64,000 nt of DNA from Arthrobacter sp. 135MFCol5.1 (GTDB lineage: Bacteria; Actinomycetota; Actinomycetes; Actinomycetales; Micrococcaceae), in assembly GCF_000374865.1 (NCBI RefSeq), contig NZ_KB895453.1:435828-499827 (forward strand), read 5' to 3'. Made by a program: the position numbers and the translations under genes. Under the pieces are notes generated by a model, which saw nothing but the letters and a program-made list of their open reading frames with translations, did not search any database and had not been told where the DNA came from. Shown here in pieces: positions 44,230 to 55,341 of the stretch (within the stretch, counting starts at the first letter, position 1; the number at the start of each line of letters is the position of its first letter).

Positions 44230-44718
44230 TCAGCCCCGGGTCAGGGCGGCGGTCAGCTTGTCAGGATGCCGGGTGGAGGCGAGCCAGTACGGAGTGCGGT
44301 CGGCCGGGTCGGTGATCTCGATCTTCACGACGGGGTCGATCCAGCCCCTGATGCAGAGGTAGGCGAGCCCGTTGAGCCTCGTGCCCCGCTCTGCCGTGGC
44401 CTCCCCGGAGGTGAACGGCTCAACGCTGCCGACGAATTTGCGGTCGATGCTGGCCCGTCCGACCGTCAGTGCGTCGCTGGTAACGGTGATGGTGGGCGTG
44501 GACAGGACCAGGAGCACGCTGATGATGGCGAGGAGCACCACCGCCGCGGTATACCCGGCCGCCATGCTGATGGGTGCGAAGACCAGGATGCCGGCCGCGG
44601 AGACGCCCACGGCAATGACCCAAATCCAGGCGTTGGGCCAGAGCTTCTCCTGGTACGTGACAGGTGTCCCGGCCGAGGGGGTGCTGGGAACGGACGCTGG
44701 CGTGCTTGATTCGGGCAT
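44230..44718 (-). CDS. DUF3093 membrane protein
   Basis: 162 residues with a Pro/Ser-rich N-terminus, two adjacent transmembrane helices (about 34-52 and 55-75) and a cytoplasmic beta-rich domain ending in TPYWLASTRHPDKLTAAL. This is the DUF3093 layout, function unknown. The ATG at 44718 is the start at which the family homology begins; the frame is open 54 codons further, into the dut promoter. Divergent from dut, as in M. tuberculosis (Rv2698 and dut). Confidence 0.9.
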   Translation of the reverse strand: MPESSTPASVPSTPSAGTPVTYQEKLWPNAWIWVIAVGVSAAGILVFAPISMAAGYTAAVVLLAIISVLLVLSTPTITVTSDALTVGRASIDRKFVGSVEPFTSGEATAERGTRLNGLAYLCIRGWIDPVVKIEITDPADRTPYWLASTRHPDKLTAALTRG

Positions 44719-44822
44719 ATGCCAAGCTTTCCACCTTTGGTCCGCTATTTCATCTTGGGTGCCGCGGCTCCGGATCCTGCCATCTGGGACTGGTGCGGGG
44801 GCGCGGGTTAGAGTGAGTGACT

Positions 44823-45335
44823 GTGACTGAACATCCCACTGCAGCAGACCTCGTCCCGGACACGGCATCCCCGGCCGCACCTACCGTGCAGGTCCAGTTG
44901 AAGATGCTGGATCCGGACCTGGAAGCTCCTTCCTACGCACACCCGGGCGACGCCGGAGCGGACCTTCGCGCGCGCGAAGACGTGGTCCTGCTGCCGGGGG
45001 AGCGCAAACTGGTCCCCACGGGTGTGGCCATTGCCCTGCCCTACGGGTTCGTCGCCCTGATCCACCCGCGCTCCGGACTCGCCACCAAGCACGGGCTGAC
45101 AATCGTAAACGCACCCGGCACCGTGGATGCCGGCTACCGCGGAGAGATATCGGTTACCCTGCTGAACACCGACTCGTCCCAGCCGATCGAGCTGCGCCGC
45201 GGCGATAGAATTGCCCAGATGGTTATCCAGCGGGTGGAACACGCGCACTTCATTCCTGTCAGCGAATTGAGCGGTTCCGTGCGCGGCGCGGGAGGCTTCG
45301 GCTCCACCGGCGGGTTCAACGTTCCCGGAGCCTGA
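44823..45335 (+). CDS. dut: dUTP diphosphatase
   Basis: Hydrolyses dUTP to dUMP, keeping uracil out of DNA and feeding thymidylate synthesis. All five trimeric dUTPase motifs are present: [41 protein letters not shown] and the C-terminal [11 protein letters not shown] arm. There are two in-frame GTG starts, at 44817 and 44823. TAGAGT at 44809-44814 would give a transcript beginning close to 44822, so the second GTG (170 residues) is preferred. No ribosome binding site is seen. It leads the conserved dut-DUF3710-OB fold-DUF3159 series. Confidence 0.95.
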   Translation: MTEHPTAADLVPDTASPAAPTVQVQLKMLDPDLEAPSYAHPGDAGADLRAREDVVLLPGERKLVPTGVAIALPYGFVALIHPRSGLATKHGLTIVNAPGTVDAGYRGEISVTLLNTDSSQPIELRRGDRIAQMVIQRVEHAHFIPVSELSGSVRGAGGFGSTGGFNVPGA

Positions 45336-45441
45336 CACCTCCACCCACAACCGCTGCCACGCCAGCGCGAACGACGGCGGGACCTGGTCCCGGCCGGCAG
45401 ATTTTGAGAACTGGCACATTCTAGGAACGAAGGAGTCACCC

Positions 45442-46155
45442 ATGGTCTTTGGGCTCGGCAGGAAAGCCAAGAAGGAAGAGCCGGCGCAACCGGCCGAAGA
45501 GCTGACGGCAGCGGAATCCGAAGAAGGCCCAACCGCCGCTTCAACGCGCAGCCAGGATGGCCCCTTCGACGAATCCGAGGTAGGCAGCCGGGACGGCTTC
45601 GTGGACCTCGGTGCCCTGCTGATCACGCCCAGCGAGGGACTCCAGCTCCGCCTCGAGGTTGAAGAGGCGACGCAGCGGGTGGTGGCCGTAACCCTTGACC
45701 TGAACGGATCCAGCCTTCAACTGCAGGCGTTCGCCGCCCCCAAGACAGAAACGCTGTGGGACGAAATCCGCGAACAGATCGGCCAGTCGGTCGGCGCCCA
45801 GGGCGGCCAGGTCGAGGAGGTGGAGGGCGCGTTTGGCACGGAGCTGGTTGCCAAACTCCCAGCCGGGCTTCCGGACGGCAGCCAGGGCTACCGCGTGGCC
45901 CGTTTCATCGGCGTCGATGGTCCGCGCTGGTTCCTGCGCGGCGTCCTGGGTGGACCCGCAGCCTTGGAGCGACCCGCCGCCGAACCGTTGGAGACCCTGT
46001 TCCGGAAGGTGGTGGTGGTCCGGGGCGACAGCCCCATGCCGCCGCGGGATCTCCTGCAGCTGCGGCTGCCCAAGGATGCCTCCGCTACTCCTCCGCCCGC
46101 CGGTCCCACATTGGAGGAACCAGAACGTGGTCCCGAAATCACCCAAATCGGCTGA
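45442..46155 (+). CDS. DUF3710 family protein
   Basis: 237 residues. A basic then acidic low-complexity N-terminus (about 1-50) precedes the DUF3710 domain (DGFVDLGALLI, SLQLQAFAAPK, WDEIREQI, RFIGVDGPRWFLRGVLGG). The function is unknown; orthologs follow dut throughout actinobacteria (Rv2696c). AAGGAG lies at good spacing before the ATG. The 3' end overlaps the OB-fold gene by 29 bases. Confidence 0.93.
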   Translation: MVFGLGRKAKKEEPAQPAEELTAAESEEGPTAASTRSQDGPFDESEVGSRDGFVDLGALLITPSEGLQLRLEVEEATQRVVAVTLDLNGSSLQLQAFAAPKTETLWDEIREQIGQSVGAQGGQVEEVEGAFGTELVAKLPAGLPDGSQGYRVARFIGVDGPRWFLRGVLGGPAALERPAAEPLETLFRKVVVVRGDSPMPPRDLLQLRLPKDASATPPPAGPTLEEPERGPEITQIG

Positions 46156-46510
46156 GGCCGCACATGGCGGACCCGCCCAGGCGTCCGGTGGGCTGACCCC
46201 ATTGGCCCAACTCCCGGACAAGGGACGCGTGCTGTGCCAGGGGCACATCGAATCTGTGACTTTCGTACCCGCGGACCGGACGGCAGAGTTCATTGCCATC
46301 GTCTCCGAGACCGGAACCGGACGGCCGGGCCCCGGCCCCGGACGGAACAAGCCCGCACGGCTCCGCATCGTGTGGCTGGGCCGACGACGGGTGCCGGGCA
46401 TCGAAGCGGGCGCCGAGATCCGGGTCGAAGGAATGCTTGCCCGCGGCAAGGACATGCCCACCATCTTTAATCCCCGTTACGAGATCATGTCCCGCCAGGA
46501 GCACGAATGA
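46127..46510 (+). CDS. OB-fold nucleic acid-binding domain protein
   Basis: 127 residues, a single OB-fold (about 30-120: GRVLCQGHIESVTF, FIAIVSETG, RLRIVWLGRRRVPGI, IFNPRYEI) related to Rv2694c. Probably binds nucleic acid, but its partner is unknown. The GTG at 46127 is chosen for GGAGG nine bases upstream, inside the DUF3710 gene. Its TGA overlaps the ATG of the DUF3159 gene. Confidence 0.88.
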   Translation: MVPKSPKSAEAAHGGPAQASGGLTPLAQLPDKGRVLCQGHIESVTFVPADRTAEFIAIVSETGTGRPGPGPGRNKPARLRIVWLGRRRVPGIEAGAEIRVEGMLARGKDMPTIFNPRYEIMSRQEHE

Positions 46511-47283
46511 CCGAGCAGCAGCCCGAACAGTCCTCCGAAAACGCCGCCCCGGGCCGGCGGCAGGGTACGGACCCGTCACCGGCAGCCGCGCCGTCGCCGG
46601 TAGCCGGGCTGGCCGCGGAGTACGCGGCCAAGGCGGGGCTCCACCGCACCCACGACGGCAGGGTGGACGTCCTGCGAAGCGCCGGGGGAGTCCAGGGCAT
46701 TGCGGAAAGCATTGTTCCCGGGTTGGTTTTCCTCGTGGCGTTCACCGTGACACGGGAGCTCACACTCTCCCTGGTTGCTGCCTTGGCATCGGCAGCTGCG
46801 TTCACCATCGCCAGGCTGGCACAACGGCGCCCCCTGACCCAGGCCTTGGCGGGCGTGGTGGGCGTCGGCATTTCGGCATGGCTGGCCAACACCACCGGGA
46901 AGGCTGAGGATTTCTACCTGCCCGGCTTCTTCACCAACGCCGCCTACATCCTGGCGATGGTGGTTTCAATCATCGTTAAATGGCCGGTCGCCGGGCTCCT
47001 CTTCGGTTTCATCCGCAACGAGGGAGTGGAATGGCGCAAAGACCCGGACCGGGTCAAGGCCTACCGGCTGGGCACCTGGATCATCGTTGCGGTCTTGGGG
47101 CTCCGGCTCATCGTGCAGGTTCCCCTGTACCTGATGGGCTCAGACGGCCTGGCCGCCCTCGCCACGACGCGCCTGATCATGGGCGCGCCCCTGTACATTC
47201 TTGGAGTGTGGGTGGCGTGGCTCGTCACCCGCCCGGCTCCGGCCGAAGCCGAAGACCGGGCAGGCGCCGGCCAGGACACCTGA
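46507..47283 (+). CDS. DUF3159 membrane protein
   Basis: 258 residues: a disordered Pro/Ala-rich N-terminus (about 1-45), then the DUF3159 domain with about six transmembrane helices and the conserved stretch FIRNEGVEWRKDPDRVKAY between helices four and five. Function unknown; ortholog of Rv2693c, always near the TrkA pair. The ATG overlaps the previous stop (ATGA). Confidence 0.92.
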   Translation: MTEQQPEQSSENAAPGRRQGTDPSPAAAPSPVAGLAAEYAAKAGLHRTHDGRVDVLRSAGGVQGIAESIVPGLVFLVAFTVTRELTLSLVAALASAAAFTIARLAQRRPLTQALAGVVGVGISAWLANTTGKAEDFYLPGFFTNAAYILAMVVSIIVKWPVAGLLFGFIRNEGVEWRKDPDRVKAYRLGTWIIVAVLGLRLIVQVPLYLMGSDGLAALATTRLIMGAPLYILGVWVAWLVTRPAPAEAEDRAGAGQDT

Positions 47284-47320
47284 TGCCCCCAGCCGCCTGA
47301 GGACCCAGGGCCCGGGGCAC

Positions 47321-48082
47321 CTAGCCGTCGAAGCCGTCGTCGTCCGGCACCGGACCGTATTCGCTTGCGGCATGCTGGACGCCGACGGCGGGCTGCGGCG
47401 GGGTGCCGGCGTCGATGCTGCCGGGAGCCGAGGAGAGAAGCTCACGCAACCTGTCCTCGGCGGCGATCGTGGTGACGAAGAAGAGTTCGTCGCCGCCGTC
47501 AATGACATCGTCCCGGCTCGGGGTGATGGGGGCCTGGTCGCGGAGGATTGCCACCAGGGTGGCGTCTTCCGGCCAGTGGATGTCCCCAACGGTCATGCCG
47601 ATAACGTGCGAGTCGTGCGGCACTGTGAACTCCACCAGCGATGCAACGCCGGTCTGGAGCGTCAGAAGCCGGACAAGGTCGCCGATCTCAACGGCTTCCT
47701 CCACCAGGGCAGTCATCAGCTGCGGGGTGTTGACCGCCACGTCCACGCCCCAGGAGTCGTTGAACATCCAGTCGTTCTTGGGGTTGTTGACCCGGCCAAC
47801 GGTACGGCCCACGCCGAACTCCGTCTTCGCCAGCAGCGACACCACCAGGTTGACCTTGTCATCACCCGTAGCGGAAACCACGACGTCGGCATCTTCCACC
47901 TTGGCGCCCTGGAGCGTCGAGAGCTCACATGCATCACCCACCAGCCAATGGGCACCGCGCAGGCCGCTGCGCCCGATCACTTCCGGCTTCAGGTCGATCA
48001 GGAGGATCTCATGCTTGTGCGCCAGCAACTCCCGGGCAATGGATGATCCGACGCTGCCGGCGCCGACGATGACTACTTTCAC
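47321..48082 (-). CDS. TrkA-family potassium uptake regulator (CeoC-like)
   Basis: Cytoplasmic RCK protein that gates Trk/Ktr-type potassium transport in response to nucleotides. The 253 residues have an NAD-binding motif GAGSVGSSIA (about 7-16) with the acidic end of strand two (LIDLKPE), a TrkA-C domain (about 135-215), and a disordered acidic tail. Second gene of the trkA pair; its ATG overlaps the stop of the first (ATGA). The order matches ceoB-ceoC of M. tuberculosis. Confidence 0.92.
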   Translation of the reverse strand: MKVVIVGAGSVGSSIARELLAHKHEILLIDLKPEVIGRSGLRGAHWLVGDACELSTLQGAKVEDADVVVSATGDDKVNLVVSLLAKTEFGVGRTVGRVNNPKNDWMFNDSWGVDVAVNTPQLMTALVEEAVEIGDLVRLLTLQTGVASLVEFTVPHDSHVIGMTVGDIHWPEDATLVAILRDQAPITPSRDDVIDGGDELFFVTTIAAEDRLRELLSSAPGSIDAGTPPQPAVGVQHAASEYGPVPDDDGFDG

Positions 48083-48753
48083 TGATACTCCTTGGCAGGG
48101 GCTTTGGCGAGGATCTGGGCGATCAGGGCGCTGCGGTCCACCTGCAGCATGGCGTGCACGGTATCGCCGTCCTGGTACGCGGTGCCCGCGTCCGGCAGCA
48201 GGCCTTCGCCGAACCGCGTGAGATAGGCCACGCGGACACCGGCTGCCTTCTCGATGCTGCTGATCCGGTGCCCGATCCAGCCACCGTCCAGGTCCAGCTC
48301 AGCCAGGACCAGGCGCCCGGAGGGTTCGCGGAAATCGCCGGCGAGGTGCTGCTCCGGCAGGATCCGACGCAATACCTGGTCCGCGCTCCAGCGGACGGCT
48401 GCCACGGTGGGAATGCCCAGGCGCTGGTAAATCTCGGCACGTCCCGGATCGTAGATCCTGGCAACCACGTGCGGGACATGGAACGTCTCGCGGGCCACGC
48501 GGGTGGCCAGGATGTTCGAATTGTCGCCGCTGGACACCGCCGCGAAGGCATAGGCTTCACCGACGCCGGCCTGCTTCAGGGTGTCCCGGTCGAATCCCAC
48601 CCCCGTGACCTTCCGGCCCGTGAACCCCTGGCGGAGCCGGCGGAACGCTCGGTCGTCCTGGTCGATGATGGCCACGGAATGGCCGGCATCCTCCAGCGTG
48701 TGCGCCAGCGTTGCCCCCACCCGGCCACATCCCATGATCACGAAATGCGCCAC
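48079..48753 (-). CDS. TrkA-family potassium uptake regulator (CeoB-like)
   Basis: 224 residues: RCK N-domain with GCGRVGATLA (about 8-17) and IIDQDDRAF, followed by a TrkA-C domain (about 140-215). It probably assembles with the CeoC-like protein into one regulatory ring. The GTG start has AGAGGAGA upstream. No Trk membrane subunit is in the window. Divergent from the APC permease gene over 118 bases; in M. tuberculosis the same permease (Rv2690c) adjoins ceoB, so the carrier may be functionally tied to it. Confidence 0.92.
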   Translation of the reverse strand: MAHFVIMGCGRVGATLAHTLEDAGHSVAIIDQDDRAFRRLRQGFTGRKVTGVGFDRDTLKQAGVGEAYAFAAVSSGDNSNILATRVARETFHVPHVVARIYDPGRAEIYQRLGIPTVAAVRWSADQVLRRILPEQHLAGDFREPSGRLVLAELDLDGGWIGHRISSIEKAAGVRVAYLTRFGEGLLPDAGTAYQDGDTVHAMLQVDRSALIAQILAKAPAKEYQ

Positions 48754-48859
48754 CGTATCTCCTCTGTATGTACGTCACGATCGTGCAGCTAGAACTCTAC
48801 CGGCACGTCCGCGGTTCGGCCCGGCCCGGCTCCGTCATGACATCGTCCGCGATTCCGAC

Positions 48860-48865
48860 TAGCTT
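48860..48865 (+). promoter_or_regulatory. Predicted -10 box of the APC permease gene (leaderless type)
   Basis: TAGCTT, six bases before the GTG start at 48872, with no ribosome binding site. Confidence 0.45.
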
Positions 48866-48871
48866 TGTGGG

Positions 48872-50848
48872 GTGTTGACAATACTGAACGCCGTCAAACG
48901 CGTGCTGGTGGGCAGGCCTTTCCGGAATGACCGCCTTGCCCATACCCTGCTGCCGAAAAAGATCGCACTGCCGATCTTCGCGTCGGACGCGTTGTCGTCC
49001 GTTGCCTATGCCCCGGATGAGATCCTGCTGACCCTTGCCTTGGCCGGCGTCAGTGCGGTGGCGATTTCACCGCTGGTGGGCCTGGCCGTGATGGTGGTCC
49101 TGCTGACCGTCGTTGCCTCCTACCGGCAGAACGTCCACGCCTATCCCTCCGGCGGAGGCGACTATGAGATTGCCAACGTGAACATGGGAAAGTACGCGGG
49201 CCTGACTGTTGCCTCCGCGCTGCTGGTGGACTACGTCCTGACGGTTGCCGTGTCCATGTCCTCGGCCGCGGCGTACCTCACCACAGCTGTACCGTCGCTG
49301 CACGGCCAGCAGGCAATCATTGCCACCATCGGCGTCGTCATCCTTGCCTTGGTGAACCTGCGCGGCATCAAGGAAGCGGGCAGCGTCTTCGCGGTCCCCA
49401 CGTACATCTTCATGGCCTCCATCCTGGGCATGACCGCGGTAGGCATCTTCCAGGCGGCCACCGGGCAGCTTGGCCAGGCGCCGTCTGCAGCCTTCACCAT
49501 CGTCCCGACCGAAGGCTTCGACCAGGGCCTCGTGGGCCTCGCCGGTGCCTTCCTGCTCCTGCGGGCTTTCTCCTCCGGCGCCGCGGCACTGACGGGTGTC
49601 GAAGCGATCAGCAACGGCGTTCCCAACTTCCGGCACCCCAAAAGCAAGAACGCGGCAACCACCCTGCTGCTCCTGGGCATCATCGGTGCCGCGATGCTCG
49701 CAGGCATCATCTACCTGGCGAACGCCACGAAGGTCCACATCGTGCTGGACCCGGCCAAGGAGTTCCTGCTCGACGGCAAGCCGCTGCCCGAGGGCTACAT
49801 CCAGAACCCCGCCATCAGCCAGATCGCACAGACCATCTTCGGCCCCGGTTCCATCCCGTTCTACATCGTGGTGGCAGCCACCGGCGTCATCCTGGTGTTC
49901 GCCTCCAACACCGCCTTCAACGGCTTCCCCGTGCTGGGCTCCATCCTGGCGCAGGACGGCTACCTGCCCCGGCAGCTGCGCACCCGCGGCGACAGGCTCG
50001 CCTTCAGCAACGGCGTGCTGGCCCTTGCCGCCGGCGCCCTGGTGCTGATCATCTCCTTCGACGCCGACGTCACCAAGCTGATCCAGCTCTACATCGTGGG
50101 CGTCTTCATCTCCTTCACCCTCAGCCAGCTCGGCATGATCAGGCACTGGGGCCGCGAACTCAAACTCGTCAAGGACAAGGCCGTCCGGCGCCGGATGCTG
50201 AAATCCCGCACCATCAACACCATCGGGTTCGGCATGACCGGCCTGGTGCTGGTCATCGTCCTCATCACCAAGTTCCAGCAAGGCGCCTGGATCGCACTGC
50301 TGGCCATGTTCATCCTCTTCCTGATCATGTGGAGCATCCGGGCGCACTACGACAATGTGGCCAAGGAACTTGCCGTGGACGAGGACTCCTCGCCGCGCGC
50401 GCTGCCCACCCGGGTCCACGCCGTGCTGCTGGTCTCGCACGTCCGCAAGCCCGTGCTGCGTGCCCTGGCCTACGCCCGCGCGTCCAGGCCCTCACGGCTG
50501 GACGCCATTACGGTGGACATCGATCCGGAAGAGACCGCCCACACCATTACCGACTGGGAGAAGCTCGAAATCCCGGTCCCGCTGACGGTCCTTGCCAGCC
50601 CGTACCGCGAGACGGTCACGCCCATCATGGACTACGTCAAGCAAATGCGCCTTGACTCCCCGCGGGACCTCATCGTGGTCTACATTCCGGAATACGTCGT
50701 GGGCAAATGGTGGGAGCAGCTGGTGCACAACCAGACCGCGCTGCGGATCAAGACCCGGCTGCACTTCGAACCCGGCGTCATGGTGGCCAGCGTTCCCTGG
50801 CAGCTCAAATCATCCGAAGAAGCCAAGAATCTGCAGGACGTCCAGTGA
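48872..50848 (+). CDS. APC superfamily permease (potassium/amino acid type)
   Basis: 658 residues: about 12 transmembrane helices (about 35-460) of the amino acid-polyamine-organocation fold, with the opening FASDALSSVAYAPDE and SGGGDYEIANVNMG, then a cytoplasmic domain of about 190 residues (VHAVLLVSHVRKPVLRALAYA) resembling a USP-like alpha/beta fold. Rv2690c-type proteins are annotated as amino acid permeases; similarity to KimA-like potassium importers, together with the adjacent TrkA genes, makes potassium uptake an equally good guess. The stop overlaps the next gene's GTG. Confidence 0.88.
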   Translation: MLTILNAVKRVLVGRPFRNDRLAHTLLPKKIALPIFASDALSSVAYAPDEILLTLALAGVSAVAISPLVGLAVMVVLLTVVASYRQNVHAYPSGGGDYEIANVNMGKYAGLTVASALLVDYVLTVAVSMSSAAAYLTTAVPSLHGQQAIIATIGVVILALVNLRGIKEAGSVFAVPTYIFMASILGMTAVGIFQAATGQLGQAPSAAFTIVPTEGFDQGLVGLAGAFLLLRAFSSGAAALTGVEAISNGVPNFRHPKSKNAATTLLLLGIIGAAMLAGIIYLANATKVHIVLDPAKEFLLDGKPLPEGYIQNPAISQIAQTIFGPGSIPFYIVVAATGVILVFASNTAFNGFPVLGSILAQDGYLPRQLRTRGDRLAFSNGVLALAAGALVLIISFDADVTKLIQLYIVGVFISFTLSQLGMIRHWGRELKLVKDKAVRRRMLKSRTINTIGFGMTGLVLVIVLITKFQQGAWIALLAMFILFLIMWSIRAHYDNVAKELAVDEDSSPRALPTRVHAVLLVSHVRKPVLRALAYARASRPSRLDAITVDIDPEETAHTITDWEKLEIPVPLTVLASPYRETVTPIMDYVKQMRLDSPRDLIVVYIPEYVVGKWWEQLVHNQTALRIKTRLHFEPGVMVASVPWQLKSSEEAKNLQDVQ

Positions 50849-52233
50849 CCGCAAGAACCTCGCCCACGGCAGTGCCGGCATCCGACCAGGCCGGCCACGC
50901 CGGCGAAGAAGCCGTGCTCGACGTCGGGCCGGTTGCCCACGGCGGGCACTGCGTGGCCCGCCACGAAGGCCGGGTGGTCTTTGTCCGGCACGCCATCCCC
51001 GGCGAAAAGGTCCGTGTCCGGCTGACCGATGCCGGCGACCACGCCAAGTTCTGGCGGGCGGACGCCGTGGAGATCCTCGAAGCGTCACCGGACCGGGTGG
51101 AGCACTTCTGGCACCTCGCCGATTCAGCCCGGGCCTGGGGCCACGGCCATCCGCCGGTGGGCGGCGCCGAATTCGGGCACATCACGCTGGCCCGGCAGCG
51201 GCAACTCAAAGCGGACGTCCTGGCCGAGCAGCTCACCCGGCTCGCCGGCGTTGACCCTGCACCGTCTGTGTGGGCCGGCAGCGTCGAAGCCGTGGGGGAG
51301 GCGCACGACGACGGCTCCGGCCTCGGGTGGCGGACACGGGCGAGCTTTTCGGTCACCCCCGGCGGCAAGCTGGGGATGCACGCGCACCGTTCCGGGCATA
51401 TCGTTCCGGTGCGGGATATGCCGCTGGCCACGGAAGCGGTCAACGCCCTCCGCCTGTGGGAGCTGGACCTGCAGGGCATCGAACGCGTTGAGGTGGCGGC
51501 TCCGGCGAACGGCTCCCGCCCACTGGTGCTCCTGGCTCCGGCGCCGGGAACCAAGGACAAGCGGCTGCGGGCCATTGCCGCCGGACTGCCGGCGGAGGTA
51601 TCCGTGGCGGCGTTCGATCCGGTCAGCGGCGACGCGACCCAGGTCCGGGGACGGACGTGGGTGCAGGAAACGGCGGCCGGCCACGATTACCGCGTGTCGG
51701 GCGCGGGCTTCTGGCAGATCCACCGCGACGCGCCCGGGACACTTGTGGGCGCCGTCACGGAATTCCTGAGCGGCGGCGGCTTCCTGCACCCCGGGGCGGT
51801 GGTGGCGGATCTGTACGCCGGGGCCGGATTGTTCACTGCCGCGCTGGCCGATGCCGTGGGGGAGACCGGGTCCGTCCTGTCGGTCGAAGGTGCGCCCGGA
51901 TCCAGCCGCGATGCACGCAAGAACCTCCATTCAGCTCCGCAGGTGGAGGTGGTCCAGGGCCGCGTGGAGCGCGTGCTCCGCCAGAAACCGCGGAATTTCG
52001 ACGCTCTTGTCCTCGATCCGCCCCGTGCGGGGGCAGGGAAAGCCGTCGTCGGGCAACTCATTGCCTCGCAGCCCCGTGCCATTGCCTATGTGTCCTGCGA
52101 TCCGGCGTCGTTTGCCCGTGACCTCGGTTACTTTCGACGCTCGGGCTGGGAACTCGCCGGGCTCCGTGCCTTCGACTTGTACCCCCACACCCACCACCTG
52201 GAGACCGTGGCACTGCTGGCTCCCGGTCCGTGA
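50845..52233 (+). CDS. TRAM-domain SAM-dependent RNA (uracil-C5) methyltransferase
   Basis: 462 residues of the TrmA/RlmCD family. An N-terminal TRAM/OB RNA-binding domain (about 25-85, GHCVARHEGRVVFV) precedes an alpha/beta domain and the methyltransferase core with DLYAGAGLFTAAL (SAM), LDPPRAGAGKAV and the catalytic-Cys motif AYVSCDPASFARDL. The FxGxG-type QIHRDA segment precedes the core. The iron-sulfur cysteines of RlmD are not obvious. The target (23S rRNA or tRNA) cannot be assigned. The GTG overlaps the permease stop; ortholog of Rv2689c in the same place. Confidence 0.93.
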   Translation: MTARTSPTAVPASDQAGHAGEEAVLDVGPVAHGGHCVARHEGRVVFVRHAIPGEKVRVRLTDAGDHAKFWRADAVEILEASPDRVEHFWHLADSARAWGHGHPPVGGAEFGHITLARQRQLKADVLAEQLTRLAGVDPAPSVWAGSVEAVGEAHDDGSGLGWRTRASFSVTPGGKLGMHAHRSGHIVPVRDMPLATEAVNALRLWELDLQGIERVEVAAPANGSRPLVLLAPAPGTKDKRLRAIAAGLPAEVSVAAFDPVSGDATQVRGRTWVQETAAGHDYRVSGAGFWQIHRDAPGTLVGAVTEFLSGGGFLHPGAVVADLYAGAGLFTAALADAVGETGSVLSVEGAPGSSRDARKNLHSAPQVEVVQGRVERVLRQKPRNFDALVLDPPRAGAGKAVVGQLIASQPRAIAYVSCDPASFARDLGYFRRSGWELAGLRAFDLYPHTHHLETVALLAPGP

Positions 52234-52250
52234 TGCCACCGGCGTTTTGG

Positions 52251-52267
52251 ACTACGATGGCCGTAGT
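52251..52267. promoter_or_regulatory. Inverted repeat upstream of acnA
   Basis: ACTACG-ATGGC-CGTAGT, with perfect 6-base arms. A TACGAT (52252-52257) inside could be a -10 box. It differs from the BlaI-type palindrome in arm sequence and spacing. Binding protein unknown. Confidence 0.4.
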
Positions 52268-52328
52268 AGTCCCACGTCGCGCCCGAATTCTCGGCCGGCC
52301 GTGTGCAATTTTCGGGCCCTCGAACTAC

Positions 52329-52342
52329 TTAGGGCATCCTAA
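52329..52342. promoter_or_regulatory. TTAGG-N4-CCTAA palindrome upstream of acnA
   Basis: Perfect 5-base arms, 57 bases before the acnA ATG. The half-sites resemble those of DtxR/IdeR iron boxes, but the full 19-base box is poorly matched. Iron control of aconitase is plausible and unproven. Confidence 0.3.
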
Positions 52343-52398
52343 CTAGCAGGCGGTCAACCGCGCGACAAAGATGAAACTGTTGCGAGAGGAGTCCTGCG

Positions 52399-55212
<2,814 letters not shown>

Positions 55213-55240
55213 CGGAACAGCTGCGCAGCCAGCATCCTCC

Positions 55241-55283
55241 CCGAAGCCCCGGCCGGTCACCGACCAGCCGGGGCTTCGGCTTT
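55241..55283 (+). terminator. Intrinsic terminator of acnA
   Basis: A perfect 13-base stem (CCGAAGCCCCGGC with GCCGGGGCTTCGG) and a 13-base loop, followed by CTTT, 28 bases past the acnA stop. Confidence 0.85.
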
Positions 55284-55341
55284 GCAACCAAGCCAAGGCG
55301 TTAGAGTTAAACGGCACGTCTACCACCCGAAGGAGGGGTCA

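Noticed and set aside
52251..52267. Fifth copy of the BlaI-type operator upstream of acnA
   Set aside because: The CTAC and GTAG cores are seven bases apart, not five, and the outer TT/AA bases do not match.
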